In this document: piece by piece, positions 21,543 through 27,898 of the stretch
Layout: each line of letters starts with the position of its first letter
Numbering within the stretch: the first letter of the stretch is position 1
Virus record (IMG/VR): IMGVR_UViG_3300025732_000163
Location: 1-32,316 of that record
Reading direction: 5' to 3' (one strand)
From: a virus
Length of the DNA: 32,316 nt
The notes under the pieces: model-generated
The model's database searches: none
What the model was told of the DNA's origin: nothing
Seen by the model: the letters and a program-made list of their open reading frames with translations, nothing else
Program-made: the position numbers and the translations under genes

Positions 21543-21809
21543 TTATTTTTTGTTATCTTTTTCCAGTTGCAAAACTTTATCTATATCATTCTCAATAGTA
21601 GCTTTTAGATAGATGCAATATTGTTCCTTGTTTTCTATATCTAATTCATAGCTTAGAGTCATAGTATTTCTATTACCATAACAAATAAGCCTGTAAGACT
21701 CGCTATTAGTCTTTATTCTATCCGTAAGCTCTTTTATCTCACTATAAGTGTTTGCCAGTGTTATAAACGGTATTAAAACAATAGCCGTTAATGTTAAAAT
21801 ATTTTTCAT
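21543..21809 (-). CDS. Secreted periplasmic protein
   Basis: 88 aa. An N-terminal signal peptide (MKNILTLTAIVLIPFITLA) with a likely cleavage site before Asn-Thr-Tyr is followed by an acidic, helical domain of about 68 residues with Cys at about 43 and 65 that could form a disulfide. A periplasmic phage protein may act at the cell envelope (superinfection exclusion or lysis control), but the family is not recognised. Confidence 0.65.
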   Translation of the reverse strand: MKNILTLTAIVLIPFITLANTYSEIKELTDRIKTNSESYRLICYGNRNTMTLSYELDIENKEQYCIYLKATIENDIDKVLQLEKDNKK

Positions 21810-21828
21810 TATTAATTTACCTTTTTTA

Positions 21829-22272
21829 TTATTTATCTAAAAGTTCTATTGCCGTATTATTTATAAAATCCATAAGTAGTCCATCGTAATACAACTCCTT
21901 GTCTCTCTTACGGATAGTTGTTAAGATGTTGCCCCATCTAATATATTTATAGCATTTTAAATATATATCATCGCTAATAGTTATGTCGTAAGCATAATCA
22001 GTATCGTAATGGTTATCATGATTGCTTGTTATTTCCATGTAACCGAATTCTCTAATATTTGCCGCTATAAAACACTCAATAAAATCTGTGTTATTTAATT
22101 GTTCCTTTAACTCTTTCTGTAGTTTCAACGTATTTTTAAATTTTTCTACAGCTCCGCTAGGGTAATTATCGTTTTGAGAATAAATACAAACGTCAATATC
22201 CTTGTGTGTTAATATTTTTCCATCTTTTTCCGTATATTGCATTGTTATTTGATATGTTCCTCTTGTACTCAT
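21829..22272 (-). CDS. MSTR-type hypothetical protein (YPSGA family)
   Basis: 147 aa. The start MSTRGTYQITMQYTEKDGK, together with CIYSQNDNYPSGAVEKF, matches a recurrent phage and bacterial protein type that begins MSTRxxYxF and contains a (H/N)DGYPSGA motif. The biochemical role of the family is unknown to me. The acidic His/Asp-rich stretch (ITSNHDNHYDTDYAYDI) could bind metal. Its ATG overlaps the stop of the 136-aa gene as ATGA. Confidence 0.65.
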   Translation of the reverse strand: MSTRGTYQITMQYTEKDGKILTHKDIDVCIYSQNDNYPSGAVEKFKNTLKLQKELKEQLNNTDFIECFIAANIREFGYMEITSNHDNHYDTDYAYDITISDDIYLKCYKYIRWGNILTTIRKRDKELYYDGLLMDFINNTAIELLDK

Positions 22273-22679
22273 GCTATAGCCTCTTCTTTAATATCTACCT
22301 CTTCAAAACAATACCCGTGTCCTGCTATATTATATTTATCTACAACAACAAGGTCTTTATCTTCAATATCAACATCGTTTTGCTGCTCTATATAAAATAT
22401 TTCATCCTCACTATTTCTATAAATCAAGAATTTACTATCAAATAATCCCTCGTTTATTTCTTTATATATAACCTTGTCGTTTTCAGTAATTACAACACCA
22501 TCACCGACTCCTGCAATAGCATCACAACCATTATAAGCATTATAAAAATCTGATGCAAAAAAGCTCTTTACGTCTTCTAATGTGGATAATTTTAAACTGC
22601 GATTTAAAAGTTCCTCCTTATACTCATTTATGTTATTAGTTTCTTCTAGATAGAAAAAGTTTATTTCAAATTTGCCCAT
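22269..22679 (-). CDS. Hypothetical acidic protein, 136 aa
   Basis: 136 aa, acidic: FEINFFYLEETNNINEYKEE, then a helical TLEDVKSFFASDFYNAYNGC and a beta C-terminus with GVVITENDKVIYKEINEG. AGAGGTAAAATAAT precedes the ATG. Overlaps the MSTR-type gene. The hydrolase-type GVGDGV segment has no catalytic context. Unknown function. Confidence 0.65.
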   Translation of the reverse strand: MGKFEINFFYLEETNNINEYKEELLNRSLKLSTLEDVKSFFASDFYNAYNGCDAIAGVGDGVVITENDKVIYKEINEGLFDSKFLIYRNSEDEIFYIEQQNDVDIEDKDLVVVDKYNIAGHGYCFEEVDIKEEAIA

Positions 22680-22698
22680 ATTATTTTACCTCTTTTTA

Positions 22699-23196
22699 TT
22701 ATTGATTAATAAATACTTCTATGTTAATTGATTCTTGAATAGTTATTTGTTCTTTTACTAAAAGTTTATAGTTTTCTTTTATTGTTTGTAATCTATGATA
22801 ACATACATCAATATCCAGCAGACTTTTAAATCTATATACATATTGTTTAAGAATAAACTTATTCATGGATGTATTAAGAGGGCAGGTTGTTAATAATCTC
22901 TCTGTATCCCGCTTCCCACAATTTCTTCTAAGTGTTAGCTCATAATCCCAATCGTGATTATGTCTGAATAACTTACGATCTTTCTTTTTTGTTGGAATAA
23001 AAGAGAATTCACAATCACTATTAATAGCAATAAGTTCAAGAAAATTATCATCTGTATTATATTTACGAGCATCCAAATAAGCTTTTTTCATTATGTTTTT
23101 AATATCCTCAATAGTATGCTCCTTATCTAAAAATAATTCAGAAGTTGTACTTTCTTTAGGGAAATCATCAAAATAAGTTATATATAAACCTTTCAT
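22699..23196 (-). CDS. Hypothetical protein, 165 aa
   Basis: 165 aa from the ATG at 23196, chosen because AAAGGAGG lies about 10 bp upstream; an in-frame ATG 39 bp further up is inside the previous gene and has no SD. Starts MKGLYITYFDDFPKESTTSE, has a segment DNFLELIAINSDCEFSFIPT and a Cys/Arg-rich middle (TLRRNCGKRDTERLLTTCPL), and a long helical C-terminus. Unknown function. Confidence 0.65.
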   Translation of the reverse strand: MKGLYITYFDDFPKESTTSELFLDKEHTIEDIKNIMKKAYLDARKYNTDDNFLELIAINSDCEFSFIPTKKKDRKLFRHNHDWDYELTLRRNCGKRDTERLLTTCPLNTSMNKFILKQYVYRFKSLLDIDVCYHRLQTIKENYKLLVKEQITIQESINIEVFINQ

Positions 23197-23212
23197 AATT
23201 ATTATACCTCCT

Positions 23213-23779
23213 TTAAGCTGCCTTACTGTTTTCAAGCAATTTGTTAATCTCTATTACTACTTCACTATCCTTGCCGTAATAATACTGGAAATATGATATA
23301 CCTTTTTCAGCAAAGTAAGAATGTTCATCATAAGAGCCGTCAGCTAGTAACTGATAAGCTTCAAGTTTGTATGTAAAATCCATACCGCAACCTCCGAAAG
23401 ACAATAGCTGTAAGTCTTCATCTTCCGTCTTTATTTCAAAAGGTATGAATCCGCAAAGGTCGGCAATCTCTTCATCATATATACGAGGCTCATACACATA
23501 GTTATACATTAAACAGTCATCTTCTAATGAATATTTAGCTTCATAATAAAGTTCATTGTATTTATCTTGGACATAATCCAAAAAGCTGTCGTATTTATTT
23601 GTGTTGTATTTAAGTTTAATGTCATAACCATCCTTTAAATTATCTTCAAGAATGAAATCAGGGATAATCAACTCTGTTTTACCCTCGTCAAATCTCTTGT
23701 TTAACTCAAATCTCGGTAAGTAATGTTGTGTATAAAAAGGTTCAATGTGTATTCCAGAAAATTGTTTTGTTAATGTCAT
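23213..23779 (-). CDS. Hypothetical protein, 188 aa, first gene of leftward operon
   Basis: 188 aa, acidic and Tyr-rich: FSGIHIEPFYTQHYLPRFEL, then EAKYSLEDDCLMYNYVYEPR, EDLQLLSFGGCGMDFTYKLE and AYQLLADGSYDEHSYF. The GGCGMDFTYKL segment is the most distinctive part; I do not recognise the family. Located directly downstream of the promoter at 23822-23872, so it is likely among the first genes expressed leftward. TTTAAAGGTAAATATT precedes the ATG. Confidence 0.7.
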   Translation of the reverse strand: MTLTKQFSGIHIEPFYTQHYLPRFELNKRFDEGKTELIIPDFILEDNLKDGYDIKLKYNTNKYDSFLDYVQDKYNELYYEAKYSLEDDCLMYNYVYEPRIYDEEIADLCGFIPFEIKTEDEDLQLLSFGGCGMDFTYKLEAYQLLADGSYDEHSYFAEKGISYFQYYYGKDSEVVIEINKLLENSKAA

Positions 23780-23790
23780 AATATTTACCT

Positions 23791-23811
23791 TTAAATTTAG
23801 TTGCGTTTTGT
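23791..23811 (-). repeat. 21-bp leader repeat (second copy 21506-21526)
   Basis: These 21 bases, containing TAGTTGCG, are identical to 21506-21526. Both lie just upstream of gene starts (23779 and 21491), directly 5' of the SD, followed by a GTGT-rich tract. Looser versions (GTTTTGTGTGTGTTAA-like) occur near 13910-13930 and 17200-17222. They may be conserved 5'-UTR elements of leftward mRNAs. Confidence 0.75.
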
Positions 23812-23821
23812 ATGTAGTTTA

Positions 23822-23872
23822 AGTTTATAGGTTGAAATTCATTATGTCAACACTAAAAATATATTTGTATAC
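23822..23872 (-). promoter_or_regulatory. Leftward promoter with GTATAC operator
   Basis: On the minus strand, TTGACA (23845-23850) is followed by TAAACT at a 17-bp spacing, or TATAAA at 15. The TTGTATACAA palindrome (GTATAC at 23867-23872) precedes the -35 box with the same spacing and flanks as at 17810. The gene start at 23779 lies about 45 bp downstream of the -10. Confidence 0.6.
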
Positions 23873-24018
23873 AATTATTTTAATATGTTGCAAATATATC
23901 ATAATAGTTGATAAAGTTTATGTTAGTATAGCTTGATAGTTGAATTTTAGATATTTGAAGTTTTTTTATATGAGTAATAAATTTTTCTTCATGCAAAAAG
24001 TTATTTTCCATTAATTTA

Positions 24019-24318
24019 TTATTTTAAAACAACAATTCTATATTTGATATTATCGTCAAATATATCGTCCTCAATAAGTTTTATATATACGAAACACTTA
24101 TTATCTACCAACTCCTTAATTCTGAATCTACCTTTTGACATATTTATTATATTGTAATCCTCGTTACAATACTTCCCTATATTGTCTTCTCTTAAAATAT
24201 ATAATCTATATTCATTTTCTGCTATTTTATGGCATGCAACAAGAGATGTAATATTGCATCCCTTAATTTTAATAAATCCTCTACTTATTTTTGCTATATC
24301 TTTTTTGTTTATATACAT
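24019..24318 (-). CDS. Hypothetical protein, 99 aa
   Basis: 99 aa, basic and beta-rich: MYINKKDIAKISRGFIKIKG, then ACHKIAENEYRLYILREDN and NKCFVYIKLIEDDIFDDNIK. Likely the first gene reached by transcripts from the control region at its right, separate from the promoter at 23822-23872. No SD is visible before the ATG, so the start is uncertain. The 234 bp between it and that promoter hold nothing else that I recognise. Family not recognised. Confidence 0.5.
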   Translation of the reverse strand: MYINKKDIAKISRGFIKIKGCNITSLVACHKIAENEYRLYILREDNIGKYCNEDYNIINMSKGRFRIKELVDNKCFVYIKLIEDDIFDDNIKYRIVVLK

Positions 24319-24663
24319 GTTTTTATATTTTTTATACTTTTTATATTTTAGTTATTTTCCTTGTTATTTCAATAAATCTTTCAAAAAAATTAGGTTTTTA
24401 CAGTTTTTTTAAAAATTTGACTCAAAATTTACTATTTTCAGTTGAAAATGTAGTATTCTGTAAAATATATTTTTACGTAAGGGGTTTTTGTAGTATTAGC
24501 AGTTGAATATAGTATTTTTTAGATGGTTTTAGGAGGTTAGTTAAATATATGTTAATTTTATTTATTTTTTTAATGTTTAGTTAATTTATTAAATATTATA
24601 GGTTATTTTATTTATGCAATGTTACTAACTTACGGTATGGCTTGCATTTTTTAAAAAATGTAG

Positions 24664-24693
24664 TTGACGCAAGGGTTTGGAGGATGTTATACT
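24664..24693 (+). promoter_or_regulatory. Rightward promoter reading into the inverted repeat
   Basis: TTGACG (24664-24669), an 18-bp spacer and TATACT (24688-24693) give a good sigma70 match. There is no gene for over 900 bp downstream; the transcript would first cross the 49-bp inverted repeat (24768-25041) and could therefore fold into a long RNA hairpin. Confidence 0.5.
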
Positions 24694-24767
24694 TTCCATA
24701 ATATAGATCACAAACATCTTATAGTTTAGTAACTAATAGTTTAATTAACCTATGGTTGAACGCCTAA

Positions 24768-25041
24768 TGTCACTAGTCAGAACTGACATTATAGAAATGA
24801 CAAATTGAAAACCCTTATATCTATTACTATTCAAATATATATTTGTCATTTGTCATTAAAATATTATAAAAGATTATATAAAAATAATAGATGGCAAAAA
24901 TAGAGGGAGGAGAGGGAGAGTGAAAAATAATATAAGAGTTTGTGATTTTTTTCTGACAAATGACATTTTGTATCTTCAAACCTTTTTGTTAAAAGGGTTT
25001 TCAATTTGTCATTTCTATAATGTCAGTTCTGACTAGTGACA
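24768..25041. repeat. Perfect 49-bp inverted repeat with 176-bp spacer
   Basis: Bases 24768-24816 (starting TGTCACTAGTCAGAACTGAC) are the exact reverse complement of 24993-25041. Inside the spacer, TGTCATTTGTCA (about 24844) is mirrored by TGACAAATGACA (about 24954). Next to the right arm, AAACCTTTTT (24978-24987) pairs with AAAAGGGTTT (24991-25000). The arms also contain the short inverted pair GTCAG-CTGAC. No ORF lies inside. It could be a miniature mobile element (no target duplication visible), a replication or recombination site, or a structured RNA. Confidence 0.85.
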
Positions 25042-25361
25042 AGGATTTTTAGCTAAACCGCTCCAATCCCTTATAGAATAAGGCTTACAAGGATATTATC
25101 AGTAAAATAAACATAGTGCAAGTAGTAATATAAAAAATTTTTATATATCTTAAAACCCTTATTATATAAGGGATTAAGAGATAAACAGAATAAAACATCA
25201 AAAAAATTTTATTTTATTGTTTTCACTTCGACGGAGGTAAGAGGAGGAAAAAATATAGTATTCTATAAAATTTGATTTAAACAGTCTAAAATAATTTTAT
25301 GTGGGTATATAGCTTAGCATATATTATAACTTCTAAAAACATATTTAAAACTCGTTTAAAT

Positions 25362-25375
25362 GATATTTAAATATC
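25362..25375. repeat. 14-bp perfect palindrome
   Basis: GATATTTAAATATC is a complete palindrome in the control region, adjacent to another loose inverted pair (TTTAAAACTCGTTTAAA). It could be a protein site or simple AT-rich symmetry. No gene within 250 bp. Confidence 0.4.
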
Positions 25376-25407
25376 AAACTTCACTTATATTAAATTTTAA
25401 ATTCAGT

Positions 25408-25426
25408 TGTACGATTTTTTCGTACA
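25408..25426. repeat. 7-bp stem hairpin TGTACGA/TCGTACA
   Basis: TGTACGA (25408-25414) pairs with TCGTACA (25420-25426) around TTTTT. It lies about 20 bp upstream of the promoter of the candidate small RNA, so it may be an operator for it. Not T-run terminated on the plus strand. Confidence 0.4.
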
Positions 25427-25446
25427 GCAAATAACTTTACTGGATA

Positions 25447-25545
25447 TTGACAATAGTAATGATTGAAGATAGTATCAATTTATCTGCTAAAGGCGATTGA
25501 TTTCTTATATTTAAAGGGTTTGTGTTCATATACGAACCCTTTTAT
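25447..25545 (+). ncRNA. Candidate small RNA: promoter, 60-nt transcript, terminator
   Basis: TTGACA (25447-25452), a 17-bp spacer and TAGTAT (25470-25475) form a near-consensus promoter. About 35 bp after the likely start, AAGGGTTTGT pairs with ACGAACCCTT (one G-U pair) and is followed by TTTTAT, a convincing intrinsic terminator at about 25513-25545. No ORF fits between them. A short RNA of about 60 nt is expected; its target is unknown. Alternatively the terminator serves rightward readthrough from the promoter at 24664. Confidence 0.5.
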
Positions 25546-25588
25546 AATATCCTCTACACTTTCCATAATAAATGTTATGTATAATCTG

Positions 25589-25639
25589 TTGACTAATTGT
25601 ATTGTCTATTATATAAACATTTAATAATTTTGTGTATAC
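25589..25639 (+). promoter_or_regulatory. Rightward promoter of the packaging block with GTATAC operator
   Basis: TTGACT (25589-25594), a 17-bp spacer and TATAAA (25612-25617) precede the ATG at 25657. GTATAC (25634-25639, within TGTATACAAT) lies just downstream of the likely start. The same TGTATACAA core lies upstream of the two leftward promoters, so one regulator may control both directions. Confidence 0.6.
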
Positions 25640-25656
25640 AATAATAGGTTAACATA

Positions 25657-25851
25657 ATGCAAACACTTCATCGAATAAATGAAAGCAATACATCACAAGA
25701 AATTAACCATGATAATATATTAACTAGATTACAAACGTTGGAGATAAGAACAAGCAATTTAACTGTTGATATAAAAAGTCTAGAAAATGTTATTATAGAA
25801 GTGATAAACGCTATTGGTTTAGGACCAAGAATAAAGGATGATAATAAATAG
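25657..25851 (+). CDS. Small coiled-coil protein
   Basis: 64 aa: polar N-terminus (MQTLHRINESNTSQEINHDN) and a heptad helix LTRLQTLEIRTSNLTVDIKS continuing to VIIEVINAIGLG. First gene after the rightward promoter. Overlaps the next gene by 14 bp. Unknown function. Confidence 0.55.
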   Translation: MQTLHRINESNTSQEINHDNILTRLQTLEIRTSNLTVDIKSLENVIIEVINAIGLGPRIKDDNK

Positions 25852-26104
25852 TTATAAGCCGTCAACTACTATACACTCTGCTAGATTCACTGATAGCGAG
25901 ACTAGAGCTATATACAAGTTACTTGAAATAATGAGAAACAATTATGGATGCAGAAGCTTAAAAATTAGTGATGTAGTAAGGAATTGTGTTATTAACGAAT
26001 GTAATAAATATAGTTTGATTGATAACGATAGCACAAATAGAAACGACATATTCGCTATTGATAATAAACATAATACTAAATTGTTGAGTGTCGATGAGAA
26101 ATAA
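25838..26104 (+). CDS. Putative ribbon-helix-helix protein, 88 aa
   Basis: 88 aa. A beta-type start (TIHSARFTDSETRAIYKLLE) followed by two helices (IYKLLEIMRNN and KISDVVRNCVINECNKY) fits a ribbon-helix-helix regulator, though the match is loose. The AAAGG in front of the ATG at 25838 is too close to be a normal SD, so the start is unsure. Encoded between the small coil protein and the Cys/His protein. Confidence 0.45.
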   Translation: MIINSYKPSTTIHSARFTDSETRAIYKLLEIMRNNYGCRSLKISDVVRNCVINECNKYSLIDNDSTNRNDIFAIDNKHNTKLLSVDEK

Positions 26105-26696
26105 AAGTTGTCCTGTATGTAATATCTTTCTGTCTTATAAATGGAATGATGAAAAGATAGAAAAGTTTAATAAATTTATTAAGAATGAATATAGGAGAGA
26201 CTTTACGGATTATCAGAGAGAGATACTTAAGTTTGAATTCAGTATACTTGTTGAGGATATTGCAAACCTTTCTTTCTATAATGTAACAAAGCATAGAAAA
26301 GAATGTATAGCTAATGATGATATTGCGGTAATAGTCGGCGATCATGACCCCGATGAGTTTCTTACTCGTAAAGAAGCAAGGGAATTGATTAGTAACTTTA
26401 GGCAACTTGATTACAGAGATAAGAAGAGTGTTGCCGCTCAAAACTGGCTTGAAGTAGTAACATTGCTTATTGCATCTACTAAAAAGAATATTGAACGTAA
26501 TATCGCAAATCAATCTAAACATATCCTTGATTACAACGATATGAAAATAGCTAAACTGATTATAGAGACTTTTAAAGTTCCTACTTTTGAAGTAGATATT
26601 GAGTTAAAGAATGTAAGCGATAAAGAACAGGATTATAAAGGTGATAAGTTCAAAGGTAAACTGGATATCATTAAAAACATGCTAAGCAAGAATTAA
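26094..26696 (+). CDS. Zinc-finger-like protein next to terminase
   Basis: About 200 aa from ATG 26094; an upstream in-frame GTG at 26088 is also possible. A CPVC motif (residues about 7-10) plus HRKEC (about 65-69) could form a Cys/His zinc site. The rest is helical and charged (KEARELISNFRQLDYRDKKS, NWLEVVTLLIASTKKNIERN). Located directly upstream of the small terminase candidate (1-bp overlap TAATG). Role unknown; regulatory or packaging-associated. Confidence 0.6.
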   Translation: MRNKSCPVCNIFLSYKWNDEKIEKFNKFIKNEYRRDFTDYQREILKFEFSILVEDIANLSFYNVTKHRKECIANDDIAVIVGDHDPDEFLTRKEARELISNFRQLDYRDKKSVAAQNWLEVVTLLIASTKKNIERNIANQSKHILDYNDMKIAKLIIETFKVPTFEVDIELKNVSDKEQDYKGDKFKGKLDIIKNMLSKN

Positions 26697-27151
26697 TGGA
26701 TAAGTCGGAGTTAAAAGAGTTTATAAAGTGCATAACACAAATGGCGTCAAACAATTTATCCGTTGAAGAGATTGCCATTGCTCTTGATTTTGACGTATAT
26801 GAGTTTAAGGAGCTAATTAACAGTAATGATAAGATAAAACATGCTTACGAGAAAGGTAAAGTAGCTGCCAATATTGAATTCAAGCAATCCATAAGGGAGC
26901 AATCATTACAAGGTAAAACAAAAGCTGTAGAAATATATAACGATTTAATACAGGAGCAGAATAAGTCTTTAGGACTCTCTACCAAATTTGTTGAAACAAG
27001 GGAGCAGAAGTATATAAGGATGAGAGCTATAAAACTTATGCACTATTTCTCAAATATAAGCGATGAAGTCCTTGCATTCATCAAGGAAAAGAATGGATAC
27101 GATGAGGAAATGGAGCGTATCAAATGGGCTTATGATAATAATAGAATATAA
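26696..27151 (+). CDS. Putative terminase small subunit
   Basis: 151 aa. Residues about 17-60 (NNLSVEEIAIALDFDVYEFK followed by ELINSNDKIKHAYEKGKVAA) look like the N-terminal DNA-binding HTH and start of the oligomerisation helix of small terminases, where AYxxGK precedes a long helix. Predicted role: DNA recognition and start of packaging with the large subunit. It is 2 genes upstream of the large terminase. Moderate support from sequence pattern and order. Confidence 0.6.
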   Translation: MDKSELKEFIKCITQMASNNLSVEEIAIALDFDVYEFKELINSNDKIKHAYEKGKVAANIEFKQSIREQSLQGKTKAVEIYNDLIQEQNKSLGLSTKFVETREQKYIRMRAIKLMHYFSNISDEVLAFIKEKNGYDEEMERIKWAYDNNRI

Positions 27152-27160
27152 AAGGTAGTT

Positions 27161-27550
27161 ATGGATTTACAGGAATATAAGGAAACTATAAGAGAACACA
27201 AGAAATACGTTAATAACAATTTATTGTTTGATAATATATTCCTGTATTCAAAAGATGTTGCAATAGAAAAACTTAAAGAAAAGGTAAAACATTTAACATC
27301 TATCGTAGATGAACAACAGAATATTCAGCAAGTATGTATAAATGAATTAGAGTATTTAGGTTTAACTGCAAAAGGTTTTGAACATGTTAGAAATAGTATT
27401 GAAAGAATAGAAACATTAAAAAGCCATATAAATTTTATAAATAAGTTTCTAAAAAATATTAATAAATACGATAAATATTTTGAAGATGAAGAGGCAGAAG
27501 AACAAAAACAGACAATAAAAATAATGAAGGAATTATTTGACCATGAATAA
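27161..27550 (+). CDS. Coiled-coil protein, 129 aa
   Basis: 129 aa, long helices (YKETIREHKKYVNNNLLFDN, then IEKLKEKVKHLTSIVDEQQN and an acidic tail YFEDEEAEEQKQTI). GGTAGTT precedes the ATG. Overlaps the next gene by 8 bp (ATGAATAA). Possibly a packaging accessory, since it sits between the terminase subunits. Family unknown. Confidence 0.6.
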   Translation: MDLQEYKETIREHKKYVNNNLLFDNIFLYSKDVAIEKLKEKVKHLTSIVDEQQNIQQVCINELEYLGLTAKGFEHVRNSIERIETLKSHINFINKFLKNINKYDKYFEDEEAEEQKQTIKIMKELFDHE

Positions 27551-27896
27551 ACAACAATATTTAAAATTTTTAAATGATTATAAAGAAATAGTAACACTTG
27601 TTTACGATATAAAAGAGTTATTGGATGACCATATAAACATAAGAGAGACTGAAAGTACTTTTTTAATATCAGATAAAAACAATTTAAAAGATAGATACAG
27701 AGAGATATTACGTAAAATAAAGCCTGATATCCATGCTATTACACAAGAAGTAGGAGTATTCAAGTATAACTTTACTCGGCTAACTAAAGATAATAGCACT
27801 TATAATTCTACTGATCTATTACCTGCATGTGTAATAAGTGAAATATACGAAAAGTTGAACGATATAGAAAATAAGTTAATAGGTATTAATAAATAA
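27543..27896 (+). CDS. Coiled-coil protein, 117 aa
   Basis: 117 aa from ATG 27543; an in-frame TTG/ATG-less extension upstream is not needed. Starts MNKQQYLKFLNDYKEIVTLV, helical throughout (DIKELLDDHINIRETES, YREILRKIKPDIHAITQEVG). Together with its neighbour it may form a pair of small helical proteins before the large terminase. Ends 2 bp before the terminase ATG. Confidence 0.55.
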   Translation: MNKQQYLKFLNDYKEIVTLVYDIKELLDDHINIRETESTFLISDKNNLKDRYREILRKIKPDIHAITQEVGVFKYNFTRLTKDNSTYNSTDLLPACVISEIYEKLNDIENKLIGINK

Positions 27897-27898
27897 TA

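Larger units (their letters stand above)
24319..25656. promoter_or_regulatory. Gene-poor control region between divergent blocks
   Basis: This 1338-bp stretch has no convincing gene. Plus-strand frames at 24291-24506 are low-complexity Phe/Ile-rich and are not believed. It contains promoters at 24664-24693 and 25589-25617, the 49-bp inverted repeat at 24768-25041, small palindromes, a candidate small RNA (25447-25545), and short repeats such as TAGTATTCTRTAAAAT at 24451-24466 and 25256-25271. CCCTTAT occurs at 24812, 25068 and 25156, with ATAAGGG at 25166. Divergent transcription, high A+T and repeated motifs would suit a replication origin, but that is inference. Confidence 0.5.

Noticed and set aside
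24291-24506. Plus-strand Phe/Tyr/Leu-rich frames in the control region
   Set aside because: Low-complexity AT-rich translation without SD or coupling, and overlapping the minus-strand gene.
24768-25041. Insertion sequence or full transposon
   Set aside because: Inverted ends are present but there is no transposase frame and no visible target duplication; kept only as an inverted-repeat element.
24600-25600. tRNA genes or a CRISPR array in the control region
   Set aside because: No tRNA-like T-arm (GTTC-type) with acceptor pairing and no regularly spaced repeats were seen by eye.
26076-26522. Minus-strand 148-codon frame
   Set aside because: Antisense to the Cys/His protein gene next to the terminase, which fits the operon direction.
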